Part shown: one piece after another, positions 16,102-26,590 of the stretch
How positions within the stretch are numbered: the first letter of the stretch is position 1
Layout of the letters: each line of letters begins with the position of its first letter
Notes under the pieces: model-generated
What the model was told of the DNA's origin: nothing
Database searches by the model: none
Seen by the model: only the letters and a program-made list of their open reading frames with translations
Translations under genes and position numbers: made by a program
Assembly (NCBI GenBank): GCA_036562635.1
Contig: DATCJU010000040.1
Location: 1 to 64,000 of the forward strand
Length of the DNA stretch: 64,000 bases
Source: DATCJU01 sp036562635
Lineage (GTDB): Bacteria > Actinomycetota > Actinomycetes > Mycobacteriales > Pseudonocardiaceae
Direction of reading: 5' to 3'

Positions 16102-18534
16102 TCAGCGAGGCTTGTTCCAGGCCCGGAAACCCGCGCGCTCGGCGTCCTCCGCGGAACGGAACCACACCTCCGCCCGGGTACGGGCGTAGTAGGGCGAGTC
16201 CGGGGTGTGGAACAACATCGCCGAGGCATTGCCCTTCACCGTGAACTCCGGGGAGGGCGCCGACCCGTCCGGCTTGGGCAGTGCCGAGTTGGGGCCGTAC
16301 GGGCCGGGCGGCGGCCCGGCGGGACGCGGCGGGACGGGTGGCGTCGCCGGGGCCGGCGGCGGGGCGGACGGAGCGACCGGCCGACCGGAACGCGGCGGCA
16401 TCGGCGGCGGGGACGGCGGGGTGGAGGGCTGGGCGCCGAACCGCGGAGGTGCCTTCGGCTGGCGCTTGGGCAGACCGGCCGCGGTGACCGCACCCGACGT
16501 GGTGGGGTCGCCGGTGGCGGGCCGGGGCGCCCCGGCTCCCTGGTCGGCGGTGCCCCGAGGCGTCGGGCCGGCCCCGGTGACGGGTCCGGGGGCCGGAGTG
16601 GACGGCCTGGGCGGGGTCGGCGGCACAGCCGGGGTGGGTGGTGTGCCGGCCGGACCGGGTCGCTCCGGGGAGGTGGTCCGCACCGCGTCCGGGTCCACCA
16701 CCGGTTCGAACAGGTCGCGCTGACGCTCCTCGGGCGGCAGCTCCGGCACGACCGGCCCCGGCCCGACGATGCCCTTCAGGTGCCCCACGTCCGAGGGGGG
16801 AGCGGCGGAAGCCGGCATCCCGCCGCCCGACGGGGCGACGGGCCCGTCCGCATCCGCACGTGCGCCGGGACCGGACTGCGCGCTCACCGTGGGCGGCATG
16901 TTCGCCCCGGCCTGCGGCGCGGAAGGCGCCGGCCACGCCGGTTCCGCCACGGTGCCGTTCGACACGGGAGCACCGAGGTCCCCGGCTCGTTCCTCGCTCT
17001 CGCCGCGGACCACCTCGGGACGTGCCGACGGCTCACCGGAGATCCCGTCGGCCGCCTCGTCGTCCTCCTGCCGCTCGTGGCCGCGAACCGAACCGGCCCG
17101 GACACCACCCGGCTCGTCCGGGGCGATCCCGGACTCGGAACCGGGTGCGGTCCGGACGGTGCCCGGCACGGACATACCCGGGCGCTCCTCGACCCCGCCA
17201 CCCGGCGCGCCGAGCGGATCGGTGGTCGCCGGGTGCTCCCGGTCCTCCTCGACCTCGTGGTCGAGTACACCCTGGATCCGGAGTCGCTCCCCGGTGTGCT
17301 CACCGGTCGCGTTCGGCTCCCCGAGATCGGAGGCCACCGGCGTGATGATCATGGTCTCCGGGGTCGAGCTCCCCGCGCCCGGCTCGTCCTCGGCCGCCGG
17401 TGTGGTGCGCTCCGCCGTCCCGTCCCGGTCGGCCGGCCCGCGCTCGGTCCCCGGCTCTTCCGTCTCCCCGGAGAAGCCGGTCCGGCGGTTCTCCTCGGCC
17501 TCCGCCTCGGCGTCGGCGTCCAGTTCGGTGTCCTCCAGGCCGCCCGCGATGTCCAGGTCCGCCTCGTCCAGCTCCGGTTCGGGTTCCGTCCGCAGCTCCT
17601 CGGCGCCGGACGAGCTCACCTCGTCGTCCTCCGCGGCCCGGCCTGGTCGGCTCGCCCCCACGGCCGGTGCGCTGTCGGGCAGGTACCCCGGCTCGGCCGG
17701 GGCGAACGGCGGAACGTGGCTCGACGTCGGCTCGGCGGTACCCGTGGGTTCCCGACGCTCCTCCGCCGAGGCACGTTCCCGGTCCGACCAGCGCTGGGCC
17801 TGCACGAAGTCCGTGTACTCGTCGTTCTCCTGGTCCTCGATCTCTCCCCCGCCGGTGAACGGGGTGTGCACCAGGTGCTCGTCCACTCCGCGGTAGGGGG
17901 TGGAGCCCAGGGAGCCGCCGCCCGGGATCTCGGGCGGGCGCACGTCCTCCGGCGGTACCTCACCCCACCCCGAGGAACCGGTCGAGGCACCTCGGAAGGC
18001 CGAGTCGTCCGCCGCGTCGGACTCCGGGCCACGCGCCCAGTCCTCCGGACGAACGGCGGACGCCCCGGAACCGCCGGTCACCTGCCGCACCGACACCCGA
18101 CGAGGGGCCGGACGGGGCTGCGCGGGGGCACCCCAGTGCTCGGCCGCCTCCCCGCTCTCCTCCGGGGCGGCCGGAGCCACGGGCCCTCCGGAGGGGCCCC
18201 GGTCGTCCCCCGGTACCCGGTGCGGGGTGGGGTCGACCGCCCGCTCCGCTCCAGAGTCCTGTTCCCCGGAGGGGGGCACGGCGGGCAGGACCGTCGTGGG
18301 CTGCTCGGTCGTGTCCCGCCCCGGGCCGGGCCGGGCCGGGGTACCGGCCTCCCCGGTGCGCTCACCGCGGGAGTCGGCGGGCGGCTCCGCCGGTGCAGCC
18401 GCTTCCTGCGGCCGGCTCTCCGGCTTGGCCGCCCGGGCGCGTGCCGGACGTGCCACCAGCAGCCAGGTGACCAGCGCACCCAGCAGGAACGCGAGCAGGC
18501 TCCACAACCACACCTGCCCGAAGAGCCACGTCAC
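16102..18534 (-). CDS. Membrane-anchored sunset-domain protein (ArfC-like channel accessory protein)
   Basis: An 810-residue protein with one N-terminal membrane helix (about 5-26, FGQVWLWSLLAFLLGALVTW), then roughly 720 residues of Pro/Glu/Ala/Thr-rich low-complexity sequence, and a compact C-terminal domain of about 45 residues containing FTVKGNASAMLFHTPDSPYY and AEVWFRSAEDAERAGFRAW. That C-terminus matches the sunset domain of mycobacterial ArfC-type proteins, encoded with the OmpA-like ArfA in the acid-response arfABC operon. Here the linker is far longer than in ArfC. GTG 18534 has GGAGGAAC ten bases upstream. A short ORF with an OmpA-like C-terminus lies immediately before it. Function in this organism unknown. 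Confidence 0.75.
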   Translation of the reverse strand: MTWLFGQVWLWSLLAFLLGALVTWLLVARPARARAAKPESRPQEAAAPAEPPADSRGERTGEAGTPARPGPGRDTTEQPTTVLPAVPPSGEQDSGAERAVDPTPHRVPGDDRGPSGGPVAPAAPEESGEAAEHWGAPAQPRPAPRRVSVRQVTGGSGASAVRPEDWARGPESDAADDSAFRGASTGSSGWGEVPPEDVRPPEIPGGGSLGSTPYRGVDEHLVHTPFTGGGEIEDQENDEYTDFVQAQRWSDRERASAEERREPTGTAEPTSSHVPPFAPAEPGYLPDSAPAVGASRPGRAAEDDEVSSSGAEELRTEPEPELDEADLDIAGGLEDTELDADAEAEAEENRRTGFSGETEEPGTERGPADRDGTAERTTPAAEDEPGAGSSTPETMIITPVASDLGEPNATGEHTGERLRIQGVLDHEVEEDREHPATTDPLGAPGGGVEERPGMSVPGTVRTAPGSESGIAPDEPGGVRAGSVRGHERQEDDEAADGISGEPSARPEVVRGESEERAGDLGAPVSNGTVAEPAWPAPSAPQAGANMPPTVSAQSGPGARADADGPVAPSGGGMPASAAPPSDVGHLKGIVGPGPVVPELPPEERQRDLFEPVVDPDAVRTTSPERPGPAGTPPTPAVPPTPPRPSTPAPGPVTGAGPTPRGTADQGAGAPRPATGDPTTSGAVTAAGLPKRQPKAPPRFGAQPSTPPSPPPMPPRSGRPVAPSAPPPAPATPPVPPRPAGPPPGPYGPNSALPKPDGSAPSPEFTVKGNASAMLFHTPDSPYYARTRAEVWFRSAEDAERAGFRAWNKPR

Positions 18535-18546
18535 GGGAAGTTCCTC

Positions 18547-18852
18547 CTAGCGAACGGCGATCTCGACCCGGCGGTGGAACGCCCGGCCCCCGTCTGCGTC
18601 ATCCATGGTGTCGCACCGCCGGGTACGGGGCTCCGCGCCACGCTCCGGGACGTGGAGCGGTCCCGGGGCGTTCCGGTGGCTCCCGGTGACCAGCGCGTGC
18701 CTTCCGACCTCTACGGTGCTTCCCCTGCGGTTGTGCGGCAAGCCGTGCACCCCGCCGGGCCGTGCGTCACGGGAGCGCGGTACGAGCGGCCGCGCACACC
18801 CACGCCGTCGGGAAGGCGTGCCCGGACGTGCCGGACCTTCCCTGTCCTGCAC
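18547..18852 (-). CDS. Doubtful small ORF with OmpA-like C-terminal residues
   Basis: A 101-codon frame whose stop is 12 bases before the sunset-domain start. Its last residues, GGRAFHRRVEIAVR, resemble the closing strand of OmpA-like peptidoglycan-binding domains (NRRVEI). The rest is Arg/Gly/Pro-rich and does not show an OmpA fold, and codon use is less G/C-biased at the third position than in neighbours. Another minus frame (18711-18908) covers its upstream half with better codon bias, so a frameshifted or decayed gene is possible. Start GTG at 18852 is arbitrary. It may equally be non-coding leader. Confidence 0.3.
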   Translation of the reverse strand: MQDREGPARPGTPSRRRGCARPLVPRSRDARPGGVHGLPHNRRGSTVEVGRHALVTGSHRNAPGPLHVPERGAEPRTRRCDTMDDADGGRAFHRRVEIAVR

Positions 18853-18997
18853 AGCACCCCCAGGTCCCCGGTGCCGGGCCCGCGGTCATTCCTGCTCGGC
18901 CTGGCCACCGTAGCCGCACAATTTCACCCCATCGTGTCGCATCTTCCCCCAGAAAGCACTGTGGCCCAGAAAACGAACACTTCCCGTTTTCGACTCG

Positions 18998-19003
18998 TAA
19001 ACT
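18998..19003 (+). promoter_or_regulatory. -10 element of leaderless rarD promoter
   Basis: TAAACT lies six bases before the GTG at 19010. The flanking 18853-19009 region is otherwise non-coding. Confidence 0.55.
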
Positions 19004-19009
19004 GACCGG

Positions 19010-19990
19010 GTGCCGCCGCTGCCCCCTTCATCCGACCCAGCGGTGCAATCCACCACCGCCCGTTCCAACCCCGCCACCATGGGCGTCCTCATGGGGGTGG
19101 GTGCCTACTCCCTCTGGGGCCTCTTCCCGGCGTTCTGGCCACTGCTGGCCCCCGCGGGGGCCGTGGAGATCCTGGCCCACCGGGTGGCCTGGACCCTCGT
19201 GGTGACCGCGCTGCTCGCCCTGCTGCTGGGCCGCTGGTCGGTCCTGCGCCGCCTCCCGGCCCGTGGCTGGCTGCTCGCGTCCTCGGCCGCGGCCCTCATC
19301 GCGGTCAACTGGGGCACCTACATCTACGGGGTGAACAGCGACCAGGTCGTGGAGACCGCCCTCGGGTACTTCATCAACCCGCTGGTCAGCGTGCTGCTGG
19401 GTGTGCTGGTGCTGCGGGAACGCCTGCGCCGGGCCCAACTCGTCGCCCTGGTCGTCGCCGGAGCCGCGGTCGTGGTGCTCACCATCGACTACGGCCGGGT
19501 CCCGGTGATCGCCCTGACCCTGGCGTTCACCTTCGGCGGCTACGGCCTGATCAAGAAGCTGATCCCCCTGGACTCGCTGAGCAGCCTGACCGCGGAGAGC
19601 ACGGTGCTCGGCCCGCTCGCCGTGGGCTACGTGGTGTGGCTGGAGGCCACCGGTGCCGGCACCTTCACCGACGCCGGTGTGGGCCACGTCCTGCTCATGA
19701 TCGCCACCGGCCCGGTGACCACGGTGCCGCTGCTGCTGTTCGGTGCCGCCGCGCGCCGGGTACCGCTGGTGACCATCGGGCTCCTGCAGTACCTGACACC
19801 GACCCTGCAGTTCGCCTGGGGTGTCCTGGTCAACCACGAGCCCATGCCGCCGTCCCGCTGGATCGGCTTCGGCCTGGTGTGGATCGGTCTGGTGGTGTTC
19901 GCCACCGACGGGGTACGCGCCGCCCGGCGCTCGCGACGCGCCACGGGAGAGGCCAGGGAGCAGGCACCCACCCCGACCGCCGGTCAGTAG
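19010..19990 (+). CDS. rarD: RarD-type EamA (DMT superfamily) transporter
   Basis: A 326-residue inner-membrane protein with about ten helices. Family signatures include GVGAYSLWGLFPAFWPLL, EILAHRVAWTL, NWGTYIYGVNSDQVVETALGYFINPLVSVLLG and LQYLTPTLQFAWGV. These identify the RarD branch of drug/metabolite exporters; substrates are not known (chloramphenicol sensitivity was the original E. coli phenotype). About 20 polar residues precede the first helix. GTG at 19010 with a leaderless -10. The gene stands alone and converges on the polyprenyl synthase. Confidence 0.92.
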   Translation: MPPLPPSSDPAVQSTTARSNPATMGVLMGVGAYSLWGLFPAFWPLLAPAGAVEILAHRVAWTLVVTALLALLLGRWSVLRRLPARGWLLASSAAALIAVNWGTYIYGVNSDQVVETALGYFINPLVSVLLGVLVLRERLRRAQLVALVVAGAAVVVLTIDYGRVPVIALTLAFTFGGYGLIKKLIPLDSLSSLTAESTVLGPLAVGYVVWLEATGAGTFTDAGVGHVLLMIATGPVTTVPLLLFGAAARRVPLVTIGLLQYLTPTLQFAWGVLVNHEPMPPSRWIGFGLVWIGLVVFATDGVRAARRSRRATGEAREQAPTPTAGQ

Positions 19991-20003
19991 GCCCCCGCAC
20001 GCA

Positions 20004-20058
20004 CACGGGCGGCGGACTCCCCCGGGAACGACACCCGGGAACGAGTCCGCCGCCCGTG
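20004..20058. terminator. Terminator between rarD and the polyprenyl synthase
   Basis: A 16-bp stem, CACGGGCGGCGGACTC with its complement, holding an inner CCCGGG hairpin. It separates convergent genes and would end the nuo transcript. Confidence 0.8.
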
Positions 20059-20075
20059 CGGTAGGACGCGGACGT

Positions 20076-21101
20076 TCAGTGTGTGCGGTCCACCACGTAG
20101 TCGGCCACCGCGTACAGCGCGTCCCTGGCCGGGCCCTCCGGCAGCGTGTGGATCTCCTCCCGGGCCCGTTCGGCGTACCCGGCGAGGACCTCACGGGCCC
20201 GCTGCAACCCCGGGGACTCCCGCAGCAGCGCCAGGGCCTCCTCCACCTCGGTGTCGTCGGTCAGCGGGCTCGCCAGCAGCGCGCGCAACCGGTCCCCACG
20301 CGGACCGGTCTCCTCCAACGCGTAGAGCATCGGCAGGGTCCGCACCCCCTCCCGCAGGTCGGTGCCCGGTGTCTTGCCGGACTCCACGGCGGGCGAGGCG
20401 ATGTCGATGATGTCGTCGGAGATCTGGAAGGCCGTGCCCAGCAGATCGCCGATCCGGTGCAGCGCGGCCACGTGCTCCGGAGCCGCGCCGGCGAACATCG
20501 CCCCGTACCGACCGGCGATCGCGATGAGCGAGCCGGTCTTCTCCGCCACCACCGTCAGGTAGTGCTGGACCGGGTCCTCACCCTCGGCCGGGCCGACGGT
20601 CTCGCGCAGCTGCCCGGTGACGAGCTGCGCGAACGTCTCCGCGATCAGCCGGGCGGCGTCGGTGCCCAGGTCGGACACCAGCCGTGAGGCGTGCGCGAAC
20701 AGGAAATCACCGGTGAGGATGGCCACGGTGTTGGTCCACCGGGCGTTCGCGCTCTCCGCGCCCCGCCGCATGGTGGCCTCGTCCATCACGTCGTCGTGGT
20801 ACAGCGTGGCCAGGTGGACCAGTTCCACCACGGCCGCCGCCTTCACCACCTCGTCCCGCGACGGATCACCGAACTGCGCGGCGAGCAGGGTGAACAGCGG
20901 CCGGAACCGCTTCCCTCCCGCCTCCACCAGGTGGAGGGACGTCTCGGTGATGAACCGGAAGTCGTTCTGCACCGCCTGGTGCAGCAACTCCTCCACGCGG
21001 GCGAGGCCGCCCCGCACGGCCTCGGCCAGTGCGGGGTCGGCCAACTCGAGACGGACGCCTGCGCTGCGCCCGCCACCCCCCGTAGTAGCACTCGTCGTCA
21101 C
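20076..21101 (-). CDS. All-trans polyprenyl diphosphate synthase
   Basis: A 341-residue trans-prenyltransferase extending farnesyl or geranylgeranyl diphosphate with isopentenyl diphosphate to make the side chain of menaquinone. First aspartate-rich motif LYHDDVMDEATMRRG, second FQISDDIIDIASP, and the GGKRFRPLF substrate motif are all intact. Bulky/small residues before the first motif (HLATL) suggest a long-chain product, but length cannot be fixed by eye. GTG 21101 lies 19 bases after nuoN on the same strand, so this gene appears to be the last member of the nuo transcription unit, linking quinone supply to complex I. Related to M. tuberculosis GrcC1. Confidence 0.93.
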   Translation of the reverse strand: MTTSATTGGGGRSAGVRLELADPALAEAVRGGLARVEELLHQAVQNDFRFITETSLHLVEAGGKRFRPLFTLLAAQFGDPSRDEVVKAAAVVELVHLATLYHDDVMDEATMRRGAESANARWTNTVAILTGDFLFAHASRLVSDLGTDAARLIAETFAQLVTGQLRETVGPAEGEDPVQHYLTVVAEKTGSLIAIAGRYGAMFAGAAPEHVAALHRIGDLLGTAFQISDDIIDIASPAVESGKTPGTDLREGVRTLPMLYALEETGPRGDRLRALLASPLTDDTEVEEALALLRESPGLQRAREVLAGYAERAREEIHTLPEGPARDALYAVADYVVDRTH

Positions 21102-21120
21102 GTCAAAGCCTTCGCTGCGG

Positions 21121-22713
21121 TCAGGACGCGAACCCGATGCCGGGGTCGGCCCAACCCAGCGCGAACTGCGGGAGCAGTCCGAGCACCAGGGTCACCAGCA
21201 CTCCCAGCGTGATGGTCACCGTGGTGAACACGCCGGGGACGGAGACCGTTGGGCCATCGGCCGCGGGCTCGCTGAAGTACATCAGCACGATGACCCGAAG
21301 GTAGAAGAAGGCCGCAATGGCACTTGTCACCAGGGCCACCACCACCAGCGGGGCCATACCCTGGGCCAGAGCCGCGGAGAAGACGACGAACTTGCCGATG
21401 AAACCGCTGGTCAGCGGGATGCCGGCCAGCGCGAGCAGCAGGAACGTGAACACCGCCGCGGTCAGCGGAGATCGTTTCGCCAGCCCCGCCCACTGCGAGA
21501 GGTGAGTGGCCTCACCATCCGCGTTGCGCACCAGACCGATGACCGCGAACACAGCCAGCGTGGTGAACCCGTAGGCGAGCAGGTAGAACATGGTGCCCGA
21601 CACGCCCTCCTCGGACAGTGCCATCGCACCGACCAGCAGGAAGCCCGCGTGGGCCACCGACGAGTAGGCGATCATCCGCTTGATGTCGGTCTGGGTCAGG
21701 CCGAGCACCGCACCGATCACCATGGAGGCGATCGCCACGGCCCAGAGCACACCGCTCCACTCCCAGCTCGTGGCCCGGAACACCTCGCTGAACACCCGCA
21801 GGATGCCGCCGAACGCGGCGACCTTGGTGCAGGCCGCCATGAACGCGGTCACCGGGGTCGGAGCGCCCTGGTAGACGTCCGGCGTCCAGGCGTGGAACGG
21901 GCCGACCGAACCCTTGAAGAGCAGACCGACCACCAGCAGGCCCATACCCGCGTAGAGCAGGGTGTCCGAACGGTCGGTACCGGCCGCCGCCTCCGCGATA
22001 CCGGCGAACTGCACGGTCCCGGCGTAGCCGTAGAGCAGGGCCAGACCGTACAGGAAGAACGCCGAGGCGAAGGCACCGAGCAGGAAGTACTTGACCGCGG
22101 CCTCCTGCGAGAGCAGCCGGCGCCGCCGCGCCAGACCGCACAGCAGGTACAGCGGCAGGCTCAGCACCTCCAACGCCACGAACATGGTCAGCAGGTCGTT
22201 GGCGGCGCAGAACACCATCATGCCGCCCAACGCGAACAGCGTGAGCGGGAAGACCTCGGTCTGCATGCTCCCGCTCGCGGCCTGGTCCCGGTCCTGCAGC
22301 GTGCCGGGACGGATCGCGGCGGAGGCCGTGAACCAGCCGCCGGGCTCCACCGAACGGTCGGCGATCAGCAGGATCGCCCCCAGAGCCAGCGCCAGCAGGG
22401 TGCCCCACAGGAACAGGGCCGGCTGGTCGATGGCCAGGGCACCGCCCAGGGTGACGATCGCCCGCTGCACCTCGTCCTTGCCGCCCAGGTCGTTCAGGTG
22501 GAGGCCGAAGGCGAGTCCGGCCCCCACGATCGCCAGCAGGGACAGGGTGAGCTGGGTCGCCCACCGCAGGTGACGTGGGAGGAACGCCTCGACGAGCACC
22601 CCGACGCAGGCCACGCCGAACACGATCAACACCGGCGACAGCGCCAGGTAGTCGATCTCAGGCAGCTGCACCGAGGAGCCCTGCGCCAGGAATGACATGT
22701 TCAGCGCGGACAA
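21121..22713 (-). CDS. nuoN: NADH-quinone oxidoreductase subunit N
   Basis: A 530-residue antiporter-like membrane subunit of complex I, with about 14 helices. [19 protein letters not shown] and [37 protein letters not shown] carry the conserved membrane lysines of proton half-channels. The TTG at 22713 is preferred: GGAGG is eight bases upstream, and it lies one base after the nuoM stop; the internal ATG five codons later is too far from the ribosome site. An extra polar loop near residues 115-150 is characteristic of actinobacterial NuoN. Confidence 0.95.
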   Translation of the reverse strand: [530 protein letters not shown]

Positions 22714-22714
22714 C

Positions 22715-24325
22715 TCACTTGCCTCCCTGCACGGTGGCGACGCCGACCGGGTCGCTCAGACCCACCTCCGTCAGCGTCGCCCCGACGGACGGGTTGATCA
22801 CGTCGAGCACCGGCTTCGGGTAGATACCCAACACCAGGATCAGTGCCACCAGCGGGGCCAGCACGATCTTCTCCCGGCGCGACAGGTCGGAGATCCCGCG
22901 CTTGGCCGGCTCCTTCTCCGCCAGGGCCTCCGGGGAGATCGCGGTGCCGGGACCACCGGCCAGCCCCATCAGGGCGTTGCCCCGGACCGGCCCCTGCATG
23001 ACCCGCTGGTACACCCACAGCACGTACAACGCGGCCAGGATGATGCCGCAGGTCGCCAGCACCGTGTAGACCGGCTCCCGCGGGAACGAGCCGATCAGCA
23101 CCAGGAACTCGCTGATGAACGAGTTGGTGCCGGGCAGCGCCAGCGACGACAGACCGGCCACCAGGAACATGCCACCCAGCACCGGGGTCAGCTTGGCCAT
23201 GCCGCCGTAGTCCTCGATGATCCGGGAACCACCGCGGGCGATCACCATGCCGACCACCAGGAACAGCATGCCGGTGGAGATGCCGTGGTTGACCATGTAG
23301 AGCACGGCACCGGAGAACGCCTGGGTGCTGAAGGCGAAGATGCCCAACGCGATGAAGCCGAAGTGCGCGATCGAGGTGTAGGCCACGAACCGCTTCATGT
23401 CGCTCTGGCCGATCGCCAGCAGCGCGCCGTAGAGCACACCGGCCACCGCGAGCACCAGCACCAGCGGCGCCAGCTGCTTGCTGGCCTCCGGGAACAGCGG
23501 CAGACAGTACCGCAGGAACCCGAAGGTGCCGACCTTGTCCAGCACGCCGACCAGCAGCACACCCGCCCCGATCGGCGCCTCGGCACCGGCGTCGGGCAGC
23601 CAGGTGTGCAGCGGCACCAGCGGCGCCTTGATCGCGAACGCGACGAAGAAGCCGAGGAACAGCCAGACCTGGACCGACTCCGGCACGTCCCGGGCGATGG
23701 TCGTCAGCGTCGCCCAGTCGAAGGTGCCCTCGGCGAGGTGGTCGGCGCTGACCACGTACAGGCCGATCACCGAGGCCAGCATCACCAGACCGCCGAGCAG
23801 CGAGTACAGGAAGAACTTCATCGCCGCGTACTGCCGGCGCGGTCCGCCGAAGCGCCCGATGATGAAGTACATCGGGACCAGCATCGCCTCGAAGAACACG
23901 TAGAAGAGGAAGACGTCGGTGGCGGCGAACACGCCGACCATGAACGTCTCCATCACCAGCAGCAGCGAGAAGAAGCCGGCCGCGGTGCTCCCCTCGGGCA
24001 GCCGGTCCTCCCAGGACCCGCCGATGACCACCGGCACCAGGAACGCGATGAGCGCGATCATCACCAGCGCGATGCCGTCCACGCCCAGCGCGAAGTTCAC
24101 GCCGAAGGCGGGGATCCACTCGAACGAGCTGGTCAGCTGGAGCCGGGACCCGTCGGGGTCGTAGCTGGCCCAGGCGAGCGCGGCGAGCACCAGCTCGCCC
24201 AGGGAGAAGGCCAGTGCGGTGGTCTTGGCCGCGCGGTCGTTGCCGCGCAGCAGCGCCACCACGATGCTGCCGATCAGCGGCAGCACCAGGAGCGCGAGCA
24301 GGTAGGCAGACCCGGTGGTGGTCAC
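22715..24325 (-). CDS. nuoM: NADH-quinone oxidoreductase subunit M
   Basis: A 536-residue antiporter-like subunit. [47 protein letters not shown], and [21 protein letters not shown] are signature segments containing the conserved Glu and Lys residues of proton translocation. A charged cytoplasmic insertion ([12 protein letters not shown]... [19 protein letters not shown]) precedes the last helix. GTG start at 24325 overlaps the nuoL stop by four bases. Confidence 0.96.
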   Translation of the reverse strand: MTTTGSAYLLALLVLPLIGSIVVALLRGNDRAAKTTALAFSLGELVLAALAWASYDPDGSRLQLTSSFEWIPAFGVNFALGVDGIALVMIALIAFLVPVVIGGSWEDRLPEGSTAAGFFSLLLVMETFMVGVFAATDVFLFYVFFEAMLVPMYFIIGRFGGPRRQYAAMKFFLYSLLGGLVMLASVIGLYVVSADHLAEGTFDWATLTTIARDVPESVQVWLFLGFFVAFAIKAPLVPLHTWLPDAGAEAPIGAGVLLVGVLDKVGTFGFLRYCLPLFPEASKQLAPLVLVLAVAGVLYGALLAIGQSDMKRFVAYTSIAHFGFIALGIFAFSTQAFSGAVLYMVNHGISTGMLFLVVGMVIARGGSRIIEDYGGMAKLTPVLGGMFLVAGLSSLALPGTNSFISEFLVLIGSFPREPVYTVLATCGIILAALYVLWVYQRVMQGPVRGNALMGLAGGPGTAISPEALAEKEPAKRGISDLSRREKIVLAPLVALILVLGIYPKPVLDVINPSVGATLTEVGLSDPVGVATVQGGK

Positions 24326-26280
24326 GCGAACCTCACCACCATCAGCGCCGCGATCACGAGGACCGAACCTCCCAGCATGCTCAGCGCGTAGGAGCGCACG
24401 AAACCGGTCTGCAACCGGCGCATCCGACCGGAGGTACCGCCGAGCAGGGCGGCGGTGCCGTTCACCAGGCCGTCAACACCCTTGTTGTCCACGAACACCA
24501 GCGCCCGCGTGAGCCAGATACCCGGCCGCGCGAACAGCGCCTCGTTGATCGCGTTGGCGTACAGGTCGGCCCGGGCCGCGCGGACCGGCAGGGACACCCG
24601 CTCCGGCCGCTCGACCGGCACCGGACGGGTCCCGAAGAGGAGCCAGGCGACCAGGACGCCCACCGCGGACAGGCCCACGGTCAGCAGCGGCACCCACGAG
24701 TGCGGCAGCACGCCGCCCGTGGTGTGCTGCAGCTCGCCCACCGACGGGGCCAGCCAGTTCGCCAGCCGCTCACCGGAGTGCAGGAAGAAGCCGGCGCCCA
24801 CGGAGCCGATCGCGATCAGGATCATCGGCACCGTCATCACCAGCGGCGACTCGTGCGGGTGGTACTCCCGCCCGTCCGCGGAGCGCAGCTCCTTCCACCG
24901 CGGCTTGCCCAGGAACACCAGCAGCATCAGCCGGGTCATGTAGAACGCGGTCAGACCGGCACCCAGCAGGGCCGCACCGCCGAACACCCAGCCGCGCCAG
25001 CCCTCCTGCCCCAGGGCCGCCTCGATGATGGCGTCCTTGGAGTAGTAGCCGGACAGGAAGGGGAAGCCGATCAGCGCCAGGTAGCCGAGGCCCCAGGTGA
25101 CGAAGGTGATCGGCATGTACCGGGCCAGGCCGCCCATCCGCCGGATGTTGCCCTCGTCGTTCATGCCGTGCATGACCGAACCGGCACCCAGGAACAGGCC
25201 GGCCTTGAAGAAGCCGTGGGTGAGCAGGTGCATGATGCCCAGCGCGTAGCCGGCGGGCCCCAGGCCCACGGCCAGGATCATGTACCCGATCTGGCTGACC
25301 GTGGAGTAGGCCAGCACCTTCTTGAAGTCGTCGTAGGCGCAGCCGACGATGCACCCGATCAGCAGGGTGAGCGCACCGATCGCGGTGACCACCAGCCGGC
25401 CGTCCTCGGACAGGTTGTAGATCGGGTTGGCCCGGGCGATCAGGTACACACCGGCGGTGACCATGGTCGCGGCGTGGATGAGCGCCGAGACCGGGGTCGG
25501 ACCCTCCATGGCGTCCGGCAACCACGCCTGCAGCGGGAACTGGCCGGACTTGCCGCACGCGCCGAGCAGCAGCAGGAGGGTGATCAGCAGCAGCTGCGTG
25601 GAGGAGAACTCCCCGGCCCGGGCGAACACCTCGCTGTACTGGGTGGTGCCCAGCTCGGCGAACATCATGAAGATGGCGAGCGCCAGGCCGACGTCGCCGA
25701 CCCGGTTCATGATGAACGCCTTCTTCGCCGCCGTGGCCGCCGCCGGGCGGTACTGCCAGAAGGAGATGAGCAGGTAGGACGCCAGACCGACGCCCTCCCA
25801 GCCGAAGTACAGCGCAACGAAGCTGTTGCCCAGGACCAGCACCAGCATCGCCGCGACGAACAGGTTGAGGTAGGCGAAGAACTTACGCCGATCCGGGTCG
25901 TGCGCCATGTAGCCGATCGAGTAGATGTGGATCAGCGAACCCACACCGGTGATCAGCAACACGAACACCAGGGACAGCGGGTCCAGGCGCAGCCCGAAGT
26001 CGACCTGCAGCGCGTTCACCGGGATCCACGAGAACAGGTGCAGCTCGCTGACCCGCTCGGCCTCCGGCGCTGCGTAGGCGGAGGCGAACAGCGCCAGGCC
26101 GTAGCCGAACGCACCGATCACCGTGGCGCAGCCGAGCAGGTGACCCCACGCGTTGGTACGGCGTCCGCCGAGCAGCAGCACCGCCGCACCGAACGCGGGC
26201 AGCGCGACCAGCAACCACGCGTACCGGGCTACCCCGTCGGCTGCCTGCACTTCGGCAGCGAGGCTCGTCACTCCAGCCAA
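24322..26280 (-). CDS. nuoL: NADH-quinone oxidoreductase subunit L
   Basis: A 652-residue distal antiporter-like subunit with the long lateral helix at its C-terminus. [58 protein letters not shown] and [18 protein letters not shown] are the core motifs. Start taken at TTG 26280, six bases after AGGGG; a GTG at 26271 is the alternative. Ten bases separate it from nuoK. Confidence 0.95.
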   Translation of the reverse strand: MAGVTSLAAEVQAADGVARYAWLLVALPAFGAAVLLLGGRRTNAWGHLLGCATVIGAFGYGLALFASAYAAPEAERVSELHLFSWIPVNALQVDFGLRLDPLSLVFVLLITGVGSLIHIYSIGYMAHDPDRRKFFAYLNLFVAAMLVLVLGNSFVALYFGWEGVGLASYLLISFWQYRPAAATAAKKAFIMNRVGDVGLALAIFMMFAELGTTQYSEVFARAGEFSSTQLLLITLLLLLGACGKSGQFPLQAWLPDAMEGPTPVSALIHAATMVTAGVYLIARANPIYNLSEDGRLVVTAIGALTLLIGCIVGCAYDDFKKVLAYSTVSQIGYMILAVGLGPAGYALGIMHLLTHGFFKAGLFLGAGSVMHGMNDEGNIRRMGGLARYMPITFVTWGLGYLALIGFPFLSGYYSKDAIIEAALGQEGWRGWVFGGAALLGAGLTAFYMTRLMLLVFLGKPRWKELRSADGREYHPHESPLVMTVPMILIAIGSVGAGFFLHSGERLANWLAPSVGELQHTTGGVLPHSWVPLLTVGLSAVGVLVAWLLFGTRPVPVERPERVSLPVRAARADLYANAINEALFARPGIWLTRALVFVDNKGVDGLVNGTAALLGGTSGRMRRLQTGFVRSYALSMLGGSVLVIAALMVVRFA

Positions 26281-26290
26281 CGTCGACCCC

Positions 26291-26590
26291 TCAGTACTTC
26301 AGCAGGTTGGCGTCGTCGACCGAGGCCGAACGACGGGTCCGGAAGATCGCCATGATGATCGCCAGGCCGACCACGACCTCGGCCGCCGCCACGACCATCA
26401 CGAAGAAGGCCATCACCTGGCCGTCCAACGCGCCGTTGATCCGCGCGAAGGTGACCAGCGACAGGTTCACCGCGTTGAGCATCAGCTCGACGCACATGAA
26501 CACCACGACGGCGTTGCGCCGCACCAGCACGCCCACCGCGCCGATGGTGAACAGCAGGGCGGACAGCAGCAGGTAGTAGGACGGGCTCAC
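26291..26590 (-). CDS. nuoK: NADH-quinone oxidoreductase subunit K
   Basis: A 99-residue, three-helix membrane subunit. The conserved Glu residues of the central hydrophilic axis are in [14 protein letters not shown] and [16 protein letters not shown]. The start overlaps the nuoJ stop by four bases. Length is normal for NuoK. Confidence 0.95.
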   Translation of the reverse strand: MSPSYYLLLSALLFTIGAVGVLVRRNAVVVFMCVELMLNAVNLSLVTFARINGALDGQVMAFFVMVVAAAEVVVGLAIIMAIFRTRRSASVDDANLLKY

